Part shown: piece after piece, positions 16,627 to 26,541 of the stretch
Layout: each line of letters begins with the position of its first letter
Position numbering within the stretch: the first letter of the stretch is position 1
NCBI RefSeq assembly: GCF_011813015.1
Contig: NZ_QHLQ01000007.1
Coordinates: 122,183 to 186,182 of the forward strand
Origin: Parasedimentitalea denitrificans
GTDB taxonomy: Bacteria; Pseudomonadota; Alphaproteobacteria; Rhodobacterales; Rhodobacteraceae
Direction of reading: 5' to 3'
Length of the DNA: 64,000 bases
Translations under genes and position numbers: made by a program
Notes under the pieces: model-generated
What the model saw: only the letters and a program-made list of their open reading frames with translations
The model's database searches: none
What the model was told of the DNA's origin: nothing

Positions 16627-17544
16627 ATGGAACACGACTTTATTCTAGAGCAGATGCAAATTGAGACGGCCCCATTTGCCCTGTGTGAACTGAATGGCAA
16701 GGGCGATCTCGGGCTAGGGCAGGACAGCACAGCAACGCTGCATTACATACTGTCTGGGCATGGCGAGATCCTGATATCAGGACAACCAAACCTTCCGGTG
16801 TCGCGCGGCACGCTGGTGCTGGTCCCTGCCCTACGGTCCCATGTGTTGCGCAGTTTTGGCGAGGGAACTGATCCACTGCCACAGTGCAGACCTGCGGGTT
16901 TGAATTTGGTGCATTTGGTCCACAAGCAAAACGCCGACGACGCGCGCGGTGGTTTAGTGGCGATCTGTGCGCATATCAGCCTTTCCCTGAAGAACCTGCA
17001 CAACGTGATTGACTTGGTGCGCAGCCCCATTGTCGATACGGTTGCCACCAACCCCGGCCTGGCTACGCCCGTCGACCAGATCCTACAGGAAATCGCCGAG
17101 CCTTCGCTGGGCAGCGGCGCTATGCTGCGGGTCCTGATACAACAGGCAATGATCGCACTGATGCGGCATAAATTGCAGTCTCATGGTCCTGAACTGGCAT
17201 GGATGAAGGCCCTGCATGACCCCAAACTGTGGCCTGTTCTGACCCACATGATGACGACACCGGGCGATGATCACTCTCTGGAAACTCTGGCAGACCATGC
17301 CGGGATGAGCCGCAGTACCCTAGCGCATCGGTTTGCCGAAACCTATGGCAGTGGCCCGATGGAGTTGCTGCGGGTGATGCGCATGCAGAAGGCGGCCGAC
17401 ATGTTGGCCCGCACTGACCTGCCGGTAAAGCGCATTAGCGCGGAGGTTGGCTATGCCAGCCGCACCGCCTTTAGCCGTGCGTTTGAAACAGCCACCGGCC
17501 TGTCGCCACGCAGCTATCGGCGCGAAAAAAAGGCGGGCAATTGA
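16627..17544 (+). CDS. AraC-family transcriptional regulator with cupin N-terminal domain
   Basis: A 305-residue regulator. Residues about 15-180 resemble the AraC cupin-type ligand domain (LHYILSGHGEILISG...), and residues about 200-300 carry two helix-turn-helix units (LETLADHAGMSRSTLAHRF, then PVKRISAEVGYASRTAFSRAF) with the closing FSRAFETATGLSPRSYR signature. The start is the ATG at the first base given; a weak GGA precedes it. It diverges from the exported isochorismatase-like gene over 123 bases, suggesting it regulates it. Confidence 0.9.
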   Translation: MEHDFILEQMQIETAPFALCELNGKGDLGLGQDSTATLHYILSGHGEILISGQPNLPVSRGTLVLVPALRSHVLRSFGEGTDPLPQCRPAGLNLVHLVHKQNADDARGGLVAICAHISLSLKNLHNVIDLVRSPIVDTVATNPGLATPVDQILQEIAEPSLGSGAMLRVLIQQAMIALMRHKLQSHGPELAWMKALHDPKLWPVLTHMMTTPGDDHSLETLADHAGMSRSTLAHRFAETYGSGPMELLRVMRMQKAADMLARTDLPVKRISAEVGYASRTAFSRAFETATGLSPRSYRREKKAGN

Positions 17545-17593
17545 TCCACTCGCCCTTCGAGATAAGCGATGCCTGTTACCCCTAGGCGAACCC

Positions 17594-17663
17594 GCGCCGC
17601 GCAGCGGCGCCGGGCCCAAGGCTTTGCCTCTCATCTGTGATGAGAGAGCAAGGGCGCGGGAGG
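17594..17663. repeat. 70-bp intergenic repeat, copy B
   Basis: Second copy of the unit at 15561-15630, here in the gap between the convergent araC-like and SDR genes. It contains the perfect hairpin TCTCATC/GATGAGA. Possibly it also serves as a bidirectional terminator. Confidence 0.85.
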
Positions 17664-17669
17664 ATTTCG

Positions 17670-18416
17670 TTAGCCGTGCAGGATTTTGGCGGCCAGTTTG
17701 GGTGACAATCGGTTGATCCAGCGCAGGGCGCGGGTTTTGCCGATCCAGATCTCATCTGATCCGCGTCTAAGCCCCTGCAACAACTGCTGTGCCGCCTTGT
17801 CAGGGGTGATTTTGCCGCTCCCCCGGCCTTGAGTCATGTCCGTGTCGACTAAACTCATGATGCACTCACAGACCAACATATTGGGGGCAAGCTGCTCTGC
17901 CTGATACCGAAGCGCGGTGGTAAAGCTGCGTAACCCGGCCTTGGTTGCGCAGTAGATTGGCGCATTCTGCTTTGGAAACAGGACCAAACCTGAAGTGACG
18001 TTGACGATAAATCCCTCGGGGCGCTGCGCCAGATGGATCGCCAGTGATGCGCAGAGGTGCAAGGGGGCGACAAGGTTTATGTCGATCTCGGCCGCGATAT
18101 TCTTGGCCAGGTCATTACGTCCGGCAACCATATAATCCGCTTCGATTTGGATGCCCGCATTGTTGATCACCCCATCCAATGGCTGGGGGGCTGATGTGAG
18201 TTTTTCGATTAACTCTTCTCTATCTTGTACGTTTTGCAAATCGCAGGTGTAGGGCTGCAATTGCGGGCCCAGTTCCCACGCCAGTGCAGTCAAGGCCTCG
18301 GTATTTCGTGCCACGGCTATTACCGTCGCGCCATCCTTGATCAATTGCGTGGCAAGCGCCCGTCCGATGCCGCGGGTCGCGCCAGTTAGCAGAATATGTT
18401 TTCCCTCAAGCCACAT
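17670..18416 (-). CDS. Short-chain dehydrogenase/reductase
   Basis: NAD(P)-dependent oxidoreductase of the classical SDR type, 248 aa. The cofactor motif TGATRGIG covers residues 11-18, NNAG follows in strand four, and the catalytic YCATK (Tyr-x-x-x-Lys) with the upstream Ser of NVTSG completes the active site. It resembles DltE-like reductases. The start is the ATG 6 bases after GAGG; it overlaps the end of the darcynin-like gene by 11 bases, so both are translated from one message. Substrate unknown. Confidence 0.9.
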   Translation of the reverse strand: MWLEGKHILLTGATRGIGRALATQLIKDGATVIAVARNTEALTALAWELGPQLQPYTCDLQNVQDREELIEKLTSAPQPLDGVINNAGIQIEADYMVAGRNDLAKNIAAEIDINLVAPLHLCASLAIHLAQRPEGFIVNVTSGLVLFPKQNAPIYCATKAGLRSFTTALRYQAEQLAPNMLVCECIMSLVDTDMTQGRGSGKITPDKAAQQLLQGLRRGSDEIWIGKTRALRWINRLSPKLAAKILHG

Positions 18417-18732
18417 AGGATGCCTCGTAGGCTTTAAACCCGTTTTCATAGCTGGGAATGATCTCAACCAGTTCAAAATACTCATCAGCAATCAGAGGCG
18501 AGTCGCGCAGGGCTTCGATGGCGAAATAGTAGGCCTGCGGGTCGTCGGCCTCGATCACGGCAATGTCGCTGATCCTGGCGTGAAAGGCCTCGGCATCGAA
18601 GTGACGCAGCTTCATCCCCGGCTGTGAGAAGTGTGATCCAAGACCATGCTCCGCGATGCGGGCCCGTTGGTCGCGCGTCAATTTCAGCCATGACGGGTTG
18701 GCGCGAAGAAGGAGGAATATTGTGAGTTTCAT
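18406..18732 (-). CDS. Darcynin-like family protein
   Basis: A 108-residue soluble protein resembling the darcynin family, a small group of alpha/beta proteins of unknown function (typical N-terminus MKLTIFLLLRANPSWLKL and a C-terminal YFELVEIIPS segment). It may be a dimeric ferredoxin-like barrel. It is the first gene of a pair with an SDR; a TetR-family gene is divergent 90 bases away. The family assignment is from memory of the pattern and is less certain than the ORF itself. Confidence 0.7.
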   Translation of the reverse strand: MKLTIFLLLRANPSWLKLTRDQRARIAEHGLGSHFSQPGMKLRHFDAEAFHARISDIAVIEADDPQAYYFAIEALRDSPLIADEYFELVEIIPSYENGFKAYEASYVA

Positions 18733-18747
18733 GAGTCGTCCAAAACC

Positions 18748-18795
18748 AGTTGCGTCTGGCCTTGAAATCTGAATGATTGCTCACATTTCGCAACT
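18748..18795. promoter_or_regulatory. Inverted repeat in the darcynin/TetR divergent region
   Basis: AGTTGCG (18748-18754) and CGCAACT (18789-18795) form a perfect inverted pair separated by 34 bases between the divergent start codons. Possible operator half-sites for the TetR protein; the spacing is wide for a single dimer, so this is tentative. Confidence 0.3.
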
Positions 18796-18822
18796 CGCGT
18801 TCCACAACAGGACTGTTCCCCC

Positions 18823-19419
18823 ATGCATCAGCCTAGAAAACAGGCGCGTCAGGCGCGTTCTCGCGTCACCCAGACGGCCATTATCGAGGCCACGGCTCGC
18901 CTTTTGGAATCGCAGGGACGAAACGGATTGACCACCAATGCCATCGCGGAACGTGCCGGGGTTAGTGTTGGATCGCTGTATCAGTATTTCCCCAACAAAG
19001 AGGCCATTCTGGCAACGTTGATCCGGGACAAGCGCCAGAAATTGCTGAAGGGGATGCAGCAGGCTGTGCTGGACACACAAGACGCGTCGCCCGCTGACGC
19101 GGTAGAGGCGTTGATACGCGCTGGCATGATGCATCAGTATGAACGCCCGACCTTGGCGTTTGAGGTTGAATACATCGAACAGCGGTTGGAACTGGCGGAT
19201 GAGACCGCCGCGTTGGCCGAGGAAATGGCGCAATGGGTTCTGGCGACGGTTCGTCGTTTGCAGCCAAGCGCAGGTCTGCAAGAGGCGCGCGATGTGGTTG
19301 CCATAACCAAAGGATTGATCAATGCTGCGGCCATGGCCGGTGAACCTGACGGGAATGCTCTGTTTGCCCGCGCCCGGCGTGCGGTGTTGGGATACCTGTC
19401 GCAAATGCCCGAGACGTGA
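18823..19419 (+). CDS. TetR/AcrR-family transcriptional regulator
   Basis: A 198-residue regulator with the TetR helix-turn-helix at about residues 15-60 (AIIEATARLLESQGRNGLTT and AERAGVSVGSLYQYFPNKEA) and a helical ligand domain. It is divergent from the darcynin-SDR pair and is presumably their local regulator. The mreB operon begins 148 bases after its stop. Confidence 0.92.
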   Translation: MHQPRKQARQARSRVTQTAIIEATARLLESQGRNGLTTNAIAERAGVSVGSLYQYFPNKEAILATLIRDKRQKLLKGMQQAVLDTQDASPADAVEALIRAGMMHQYERPTLAFEVEYIEQRLELADETAALAEEMAQWVLATVRRLQPSAGLQEARDVVAITKGLINAAAMAGEPDGNALFARARRAVLGYLSQMPET

Positions 19420-19501
19420 GCCCGGAAAAGCGGAAAAGCCGGCGAAAAGGCGCTAATCAGACAGAATACGCTCTTTCGCGGCGTGGCTGGGCTGCTTATA
19501 A

Positions 19502-20614
<1,113 letters not shown>

Positions 20615-20669
20615 GGCTCTTACCTTTCGCCATATGTGCGGTGCCGTTTAGGTACCCGAGAGGAGCCCC

Positions 20670-21584
20670 TTGGCCAGAGATCGATCCCAGCGCGAAGACT
20701 ATACCGCCCCGCTAAAGCGTTTGCTGATTGCGCTGTGTTGTCTGTGTCTGGCGCTGATCTTTATTGTCTGGCGCATCGACAGCCCAAGGGTCGAGCGATT
20801 TCGGGCGCAGGTGGTGGACGCTGTGGTCCCCAACATGGAATGGGCGATGGTGCCGGTGACCGGAGCCATCAATCTGGTCCGTGATTTTCAATCCTATCAA
20901 CGACTATCCAACCAGAACCGAGAGTTGCGGTCCGAGTTGCGACAGATGCAGGCCTGGAAAGAGGCGGCATTGCAGTTGGAACAGGAAAACGCCCGGTTGC
21001 TGGATCTGAACAACGTACGGCTGGATCCTCGGCTGACCTATATCACCGGCGTGGTGATGGCCGACAGCGGATCGCCATTTCACCAATCTGTGCTACTGAA
21101 TGTCGGCTCTCGTGACGGAGTGCGCGATGGTTGGGCGGCGATGGATGGCATTGGTCTGGTTGGAAGGATTTCGGGAACAGGGCGCAATACGGCGCGGGTG
21201 ATCCTGTTGACCGATGCTGCCAGCTCGGTGCCGGCGACGATACAACCCTCGGGCCAAAGTGCCCTGATTGCTGGCGACAATAACGCCGCGCCGGTGATCG
21301 ACTTTCTGGAAAACCCGGATGAACTGCGCCCCGGTGACCGGGTGATTACATCGGGTGATGGCGATGTGTTCCCAGCGGGGCTGTTGATTGGTCAAGTAGC
21401 TACCGACCCATCGGGCCGTTTGCGAGTGCGCCTGTCTGCCGATTATGAGCGGCTAGAGTTCCTGCGTGTGCTACGCCACCATGGAACCGAAGGGATCGAC
21501 ACCCCCGGTAGCCTAGTGGCTCCCCCACCCGGTGCGACATTGCCACGAGCCCGCCCCGAAAATTTGGGCGCCGACAATGGATAG
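20670..21584 (+). CDS. mreC: Rod-shape-determining protein MreC
   Basis: Bitopic membrane protein linking MreB filaments with periplasmic wall enzymes. A transmembrane helix spans about residues 18-36; a coiled-coil follows (about 70-110, NRELRSELRQMQAWKEAALQ), then the double beta-barrel domain with HQSVLLNVGSRDGVRDGW and the late GDRVITSGDGDVFPAGLLIG. No ATG exists near the 5' end; the TTG preceded by AGGAG at about 5 bases is taken as start. It overlaps mreD by 8 bases. Confidence 0.95.
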   Translation: MARDRSQREDYTAPLKRLLIALCCLCLALIFIVWRIDSPRVERFRAQVVDAVVPNMEWAMVPVTGAINLVRDFQSYQRLSNQNRELRSELRQMQAWKEAALQLEQENARLLDLNNVRLDPRLTYITGVVMADSGSPFHQSVLLNVGSRDGVRDGWAAMDGIGLVGRISGTGRNTARVILLTDAASSVPATIQPSGQSALIAGDNNAAPVIDFLENPDELRPGDRVITSGDGDVFPAGLLIGQVATDPSGRLRVRLSADYERLEFLRVLRHHGTEGIDTPGSLVAPPPGATLPRARPENLGADNG

Positions 21585-22116
21585 CACATCGCCTGCGCAT
21601 ATCTGGCTCATGCGGGCTGTGTTCCCGGCGCTGGCCCTGCTGTATATCTTTTTCCACCTGCTGCCTTTGGATACCGTTCCACGCCAGTGGGCACCGCCTG
21701 ACCTGCTGGTGGCCATGGCCCTTGCCTGGTCACTGCGCCGTCCGGATTACATCCCGACTGTCATACTGGCGGTGACACTGTTGCTGGCGGATCTGATGTT
21801 TCAAAGACCCCCCGGTCTGATGGCGATGCTTGTTCTTTTGGGATGTGAGTTTCTAAAACCCCGCGCCCTGACCCACCGAGACACAGGCTTTGTTGCGGAA
21901 TGGATTTCGGTCAGTTTGGTTCTGACCGCAATTACAGTCCTTAACCGTTTGGCCCTGTCTTTGGTAAACGTACAACAAGCGCCGTTTGGGCTGATCCTAA
22001 TACAGATGTTACTGACCATTGCGGTCTATCCCTTGGTGGTGCTTGTCTGCCAGTCTATATTGGGCGTGCGCAGGTTGACCTCTGCCGAGCTTGAGGCGCT
22101 GGGAATACGGCTATGA
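21577..22116 (+). CDS. mreD: Rod-shape-determining protein MreD
   Basis: Polytopic inner-membrane member of the elongasome, 179 aa, with about five hydrophobic segments. The sequence is typical only by position and topology, as MreD proteins diverge strongly. The ATG within the last codons of mreC is used; an upstream in-frame start lies inside mreC without a ribosome site. The stop overlaps the mrdA start (ATGA). Confidence 0.9.
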   Translation: MDSTSPAHIWLMRAVFPALALLYIFFHLLPLDTVPRQWAPPDLLVAMALAWSLRRPDYIPTVILAVTLLLADLMFQRPPGLMAMLVLLGCEFLKPRALTHRDTGFVAEWISVSLVLTAITVLNRLALSLVNVQQAPFGLILIQMLLTIAVYPLVVLVCQSILGVRRLTSAELEALGIRL

Positions 22117-24056
22117 GACGCAACCCAAAGGAACTGGAAACCACCAATCGCACTCTTAGCCGACGGGCGCTGTTGCTTGGTGGTATTCAACTGGTTTTCG
22201 CCGGTGGTCTAGCCATGCGGATGCGCCATCTGCAGGTGGATCAGGCGGACCAGTTCCGGCTGCTGGCCGAAGAGAACCGCATCAATATCCGACTTCTGGC
22301 CCCTGCCCGTGGTGAGATTTTTGACCGCAACGGCATTGCTATCGCCCGCAACTTTCCCTCGTACCGCATCATCATCGTGCCCGAAGATGCTGGTGACGTG
22401 GACAAGGTGATCAATGATCTGTCGCGGTTGATCGATATCGATCCCAAGGATTTGGAGCGGGCCATTGCCGAGATGCGTCGCTCTCCACCGTTCCTACCAG
22501 TGACACTGGCAGATCAGATCGACTGGGAGGACATTTCAAAGGTTGCAGTGAATGCGCCGGCCCTGCCCGGCATCACACCCGAGGTTGGTCTGGCCCGCAT
22601 CTATCCTCGCAGGGCCGATTTTGCCCATGTCGTTGGCTATGTCGGCCCGGTTTCCGACTATGACCTCAGCCAGATAGAAGACCCTGAACCCATTCTGCGC
22701 ATCCCGCGTTTTCAGATTGGCAAGGTTGGTTTTGAGGCCAAGCGTGAAGACGTTTTACGCGGCAAAGCCGGCGCCAAACGGGTAGAGGTCAATGCCACTG
22801 GTCGGGTCATGCGCGAACTGGACCGGCGTGATGGTGTGTCGGGTGCGGACATGCAGCTGACCGTCGATGCCGAATTGCAAGGCTATGTTCAGGCGCGGTT
22901 GGGAAATGAAAGCGCCAGCGCCGTTGTCATCGACTGCGAAAACGGTGACCTGCGCGCCATTGCCTCAGCCCCCAGCTTTGACCCAAACCTGTTTGTGCGT
23001 GGTATTTCGGTCGCTGATTACAGAGAGCTGACTGAGAATACATACAGACCACTAGCCAATAAATCCGTCCAAGGGACCTATCCACCCGGATCAACCTTCA
23101 AGATGATCGTTGCACTGGCAGCGCTGGAAGAAGGCATCATTGGCCCGGAAGAGACCGTCTGGTGTCCGGGCTACCTAGAGGTGGCTGGTCGCCGCTTCCA
23201 CTGCTGGAAGCGAGGCGGACATGGTAATGTCGACCTGAACAACTCTCTGAAGCGCTCTTGTGATGTGTACTACTATGATCTGGCGCTAAAGGTCGGCATC
23301 GACAAGATATCTGCCATGGCGCAGCGCATGGGATTGGGCATTCGCCACGATCTGCCGATGTCGGCGGTTGCCTCGGGGCTAACCCCAACCAAAGAGTGGA
23401 AGAACCGCAACCGAGGCGAAGACTGGCTGATTGGCGACACCGCCAACGCCTCTATCGGGCAGGGTTATATGCTGGCGTCACCGATGCAGCTGGCGGTTAT
23501 GACCGCGCGGCTGGCCACTGGGCGCAGTGTGACACCGCGGTTGATCAAGTCCATCGACGGGATCGAACAACCAGGCGGAGCCGGCGAGTCGATGGGGCTG
23601 AACGAAAACAACCTGCGGACCCTGCGCCGGGGCATGTATTCGGTATCAAATGATCGACGCGGCACCGGGTATGGGTCGCGCATCATCGAAGAAACAATGC
23701 GCATGGCCGGCAAATCGGGCACCAGTCAGGTGCGAAACATCACAGCCGCCGAACGCGCCGCTGGGGTCGTTCGCAACAGTGACCTGCCCTGGGAACGGCG
23801 CGACCACGCCTTGTTCGTCAGCTTTGCCCCGTTTGATAACCCGAAATTTGCGATCGCGGTCATTGTGGAACATGGCGGAGGCGGCTCTACAGCTGCGGCC
23901 CCTATTGTGCGCGATGTCATGTTGCAGGCCCTGTATGGTGGGACACCGCCACTTGATGCCTACCCCAAGAAAGATCGCAATCGCATCCGGGCACAGCAGG
24001 AACGGCTAGAGCGGGAGCGCCCCGAGCGGATGCATGAGGCGAGCGACCGCGCATGA
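22113..24056 (+). CDS. mrdA: Penicillin-binding protein 2 (elongation transpeptidase)
   Basis: Peptidoglycan DD-transpeptidase of the elongasome, 647 aa. A signal-anchor (about 20-36) is followed by the dimerisation domain with ARGEIFDRNG and the transpeptidase domain with the nucleophile motif STFK in YPPGSTFKMIVA, SCD in SCDVYYYD and KSGT in GKSGTSQV. It is cotranslated with mreD and rodA (4-base overlaps on both sides). The C-terminal tail is short, basic and Arg/Glu-rich. Confidence 0.97.
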   Translation: MRRNPKELETTNRTLSRRALLLGGIQLVFAGGLAMRMRHLQVDQADQFRLLAEENRINIRLLAPARGEIFDRNGIAIARNFPSYRIIIVPEDAGDVDKVINDLSRLIDIDPKDLERAIAEMRRSPPFLPVTLADQIDWEDISKVAVNAPALPGITPEVGLARIYPRRADFAHVVGYVGPVSDYDLSQIEDPEPILRIPRFQIGKVGFEAKREDVLRGKAGAKRVEVNATGRVMRELDRRDGVSGADMQLTVDAELQGYVQARLGNESASAVVIDCENGDLRAIASAPSFDPNLFVRGISVADYRELTENTYRPLANKSVQGTYPPGSTFKMIVALAALEEGIIGPEETVWCPGYLEVAGRRFHCWKRGGHGNVDLNNSLKRSCDVYYYDLALKVGIDKISAMAQRMGLGIRHDLPMSAVASGLTPTKEWKNRNRGEDWLIGDTANASIGQGYMLASPMQLAVMTARLATGRSVTPRLIKSIDGIEQPGGAGESMGLNENNLRTLRRGMYSVSNDRRGTGYGSRIIEETMRMAGKSGTSQVRNITAAERAAGVVRNSDLPWERRDHALFVSFAPFDNPKFAIAVIVEHGGGGSTAAAPIVRDVMLQALYGGTPPLDAYPKKDRNRIRAQQERLERERPERMHEASDRA

Positions 24057-25192
24057 GTTATCTTGAGTATAACGCCAAGACGACCCCGGCCGGGCTGCGC
24101 AAGGTCTTGTTTTTGAATTGGCCGCTGATCCTGTTACTGGTCTCTGTCGCCTGCGTTGGGTTCCTTATGCTGTATTCGGTGGCCGGAGGGTCAGCCAGCC
24201 CTTGGGTAGAGCCGCAGGTAAAGCGGTTTGGCATGGGGTTATTCGCCATGTTCTTTATCGCCATGGTGCCGATCTGGTTTTGGCGCAACATGGCAGTTCT
24301 GGCATACATGCTATCCATCGCATTGCTGTTGGCAGTTGAATTTTTTGGCTCTGTCGGCATGGGGGCTCAACGCTGGATCGATCTGGGCTTCATGCGATTA
24401 CAGCCGTCCGAGCTGACCAAGATCACCCTAGTGATGCTGCTGGCCGCTTACTATGACTGGCTGCCAAGGGAACGTACGTCGCGCCCTATGTGGGTCTTGC
24501 TCCCTGTTGTGCTGATCCTGCTGCCGACATTCATGGTCCTGCGCCAGCCCGATCTTGGCACCTCAATCCTGCTGATGGCAGCAGGTGGCGGCGTGATGTT
24601 TCTGGCCGGTGTTCACTGGGCCTATTTTGCCGCTGTCATTGGCGCTGGGGTGGGACTGATCACCGCCGTTTTTCAAGGTCGCGGCACCTCTTGGCAGTTG
24701 CTCAAGGATTATCAGTATCGTCGCATTGATACCTTTCTGGATCCTTCGACCGATCCTTTGGGGGCTGGATACCACATCACCCAATCTAAAATTGCGCTGG
24801 GGTCAGGCGGCTGGTCAGGGCGCGGATTCATGCAGGGCACCCAATCACGGCTGAACTTTTTGCCCGAGAAACACACGGATTTCATCTTCACCACACTGGC
24901 CGAGGAATTTGGCTTTGTTGGCGGGGTATCCCTGCTGGGCATCTACATGCTGATCGTCATTTTCTGTATCGCCGCAGCACTGGCCACCAAGGACCGTTTC
25001 TCGTCATTGGTGATCATGGGCATCTCGCTGACGTTCTTTTTGTTCTTCGCAGTGAATATGTCGATGGTCATGGGGCTAGCGCCGGTGGTCGGAGTGCCCT
25101 TGCCATTGGTTTCTTATGGGGGATCGGTGATGCTGGTGCTACTGGCGGCCTTTGGCTTGGTGCAAAGCGCCCATGTTCACAGGCCACGGTAG
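24053..25192 (+). CDS. rodA: SEDS glycosyltransferase RodA
   Basis: Polytopic SEDS-family peptidoglycan glycosyltransferase that works with penicillin-binding protein 2; 379 aa with ten hydrophobic helices. The conserved segments GAQRWIDLGFMRLQPSELTK and the C-terminal GVPLPLVSYGGSVM are present. Last gene of the mreBCD-mrdA-rodA operon; it ends 10 bases before the convergent LysR gene, with no clear intrinsic terminator between. Confidence 0.97.
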   Translation: MSYLEYNAKTTPAGLRKVLFLNWPLILLLVSVACVGFLMLYSVAGGSASPWVEPQVKRFGMGLFAMFFIAMVPIWFWRNMAVLAYMLSIALLLAVEFFGSVGMGAQRWIDLGFMRLQPSELTKITLVMLLAAYYDWLPRERTSRPMWVLLPVVLILLPTFMVLRQPDLGTSILLMAAGGGVMFLAGVHWAYFAAVIGAGVGLITAVFQGRGTSWQLLKDYQYRRIDTFLDPSTDPLGAGYHITQSKIALGSGGWSGRGFMQGTQSRLNFLPEKHTDFIFTTLAEEFGFVGGVSLLGIYMLIVIFCIAAALATKDRFSSLVIMGISLTFFLFFAVNMSMVMGLAPVVGVPLPLVSYGGSVMLVLLAAFGLVQSAHVHRPR

Positions 25193-25202
25193 ATCCAGCA
25201 CT

Positions 25203-26042
25203 TCAGGTGCCTAGCAAGGTATCAAGGAGCAACCGCATCACCGGCCAATCTTTGTCCCGTGTTCGCGTTAGCAACCCAATTTCACGGGCCGGTGCGTCAA
25301 TAACAGTGACCTGAACATCCGGGTTGCGCTGCGCCCGTCCGGGCCAATCAGGCAATACGGCCTGCCCCAACCCGTCCTGTACCATTTGGGCGATGGTCTC
25401 TACAGCATCCATTTCCGCCAGTATCCGAGGTGAAGGTGCCAGGTCCGTCAGAGCGGTCCAGCAGGTGCTCGCGCCCCATGCATCCCGGCTGTAAACAATA
25501 AATGGAAGATCAGCGCAGTCTTCAGTTCCCGCGGGCCGCAGCAGTTGAATAGCCTGACGTTCAACCAGAGTGAACGACAGGGTTTTTGGCCACTCAAATG
25601 GCGGGCGTACAATCAACGCGGCATCCAGTTCTTCGGCTTCCAACGCGGCGTATAGCTGCTGGGATGTCCCCGGAACCAAGTGCAACTCTACCTCTGGCGC
25701 CTGTTGCCTTAACACCCGAACAATGTCAGGTGCGTAGTCGCCCAGCGCGGTTGAAATCGCCCCCAGTCGCAATGGGCCCGACATATCCTGATCTTGCAGG
25801 GTAGCCATCACATCACTTCTCATCGTCAAGAGTTGACGAAGAAGCGGCAGCACCGCGCGACACTGCGGTGTCGGTTGCATCACCCGCCCCGCGCGCGACA
25901 GTAATCTGACCTGCAGTTCAGCTTCCAGTGCTGCCACCCGCTGGCTCACGGCCGAGGCGGTGATCCCTTCGACACGCGCGGCAGCTGCAAGGGAACCTTG
26001 ATCAACCACCGAAATCAGGCTGGAGACAAATCTTAAATCCAT
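25203..26042 (-). CDS. LysR-family transcriptional regulator
   Basis: A 279-residue regulator with the LysR winged helix at residues 1-60 (MDLRFVSSLISVVDQGSLAA, then ITASAVSQRVAALEAELQVRLL) and a periplasmic-binding-like effector domain. The ATG has GGAGAG just upstream. It diverges from a VOC protein/hydroxyacid dehydrogenase pair across 88 bases, the usual arrangement of a LysR activator and its target. Confidence 0.92.
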   Translation of the reverse strand: MDLRFVSSLISVVDQGSLAAAARVEGITASAVSQRVAALEAELQVRLLSRAGRVMQPTPQCRAVLPLLRQLLTMRSDVMATLQDQDMSGPLRLGAISTALGDYAPDIVRVLRQQAPEVELHLVPGTSQQLYAALEAEELDAALIVRPPFEWPKTLSFTLVERQAIQLLRPAGTEDCADLPFIVYSRDAWGASTCWTALTDLAPSPRILAEMDAVETIAQMVQDGLGQAVLPDWPGRAQRNPDVQVTVIDAPAREIGLLTRTRDKDWPVMRLLLDTLLGT

Positions 26043-26130
26043 AGCTCTCCTTATGTCTGAACATAGAAAAATAAGCTAGGGTACTGTCTGTCGTTTCCTT
26101 ACAAGAAGAGCAACAAAAGGAGCATTTCGC

Positions 26131-26541
26131 ATGAGTATTTTCCACCTAGCCTACCACGTTGATGACCTTGCGCGGGCGCGGGCCTTTTACGGCGGGCTTC
26201 TTGGCTGCACCGAGGGTCGCAGCACTGAAACCTGGGTCGATTTTAATTTCTTTGGCCACCAGATCTCGCTGCATTTAGGACCTGTTTTCGCAACGGCCAA
26301 TACCGGTAAGGTTGGGGACCATATGGTACCAATGCCGCATCTGGGGGTCATCCTGCCCCAAGGAGAATGGCGGGCGCTGGCAGATCAGTTGGTTGCGGAA
26401 GGTGTTGTTTTCACCATTGCACCAACCACACGTTTTGCGGGACAACCGGGGGAACAAAGCACAATGTTCTTCCATGATCCGGCGGGCAACCCGATCGAGA
26501 TCAAGGGGTTTGCAGATATGGCCGGAGTTTTTGCCACATGA
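26131..26541 (+). CDS. VOC (glyoxalase/dioxygenase superfamily) protein
   Basis: A 136-residue vicinal-oxygen-chelate protein with two beta-alpha-beta-beta-beta halves. His7 (FHLAYHVDDLARARAFY region) and the C-terminal motif FFHDPAGNPIEIKGF with its Glu are the expected metal ligands. GGAG lies 8-9 bases upstream. It overlaps the hydroxyacid dehydrogenase start by 4 bases, so the two act together; this suggests handling of a 2-oxo or 2-hydroxy acid. Exact reaction unknown. Confidence 0.88.
   Translation: MSIFHLAYHVDDLARARAFYGGLLGCTEGRSTETWVDFNFFGHQISLHLGPVFATANTGKVGDHMVPMPHLGVILPQGEWRALADQLVAEGVVFTIAPTTRFAGQPGEQSTMFFHDPAGNPIEIKGFADMAGVFAT

Noticed and set aside
18748..18795. A single classical TetR operator in the darcynin/TetR gap
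   Set aside because: The half-sites are 34 bases apart, too far for one dimer; kept only as a tentative regulatory feature.
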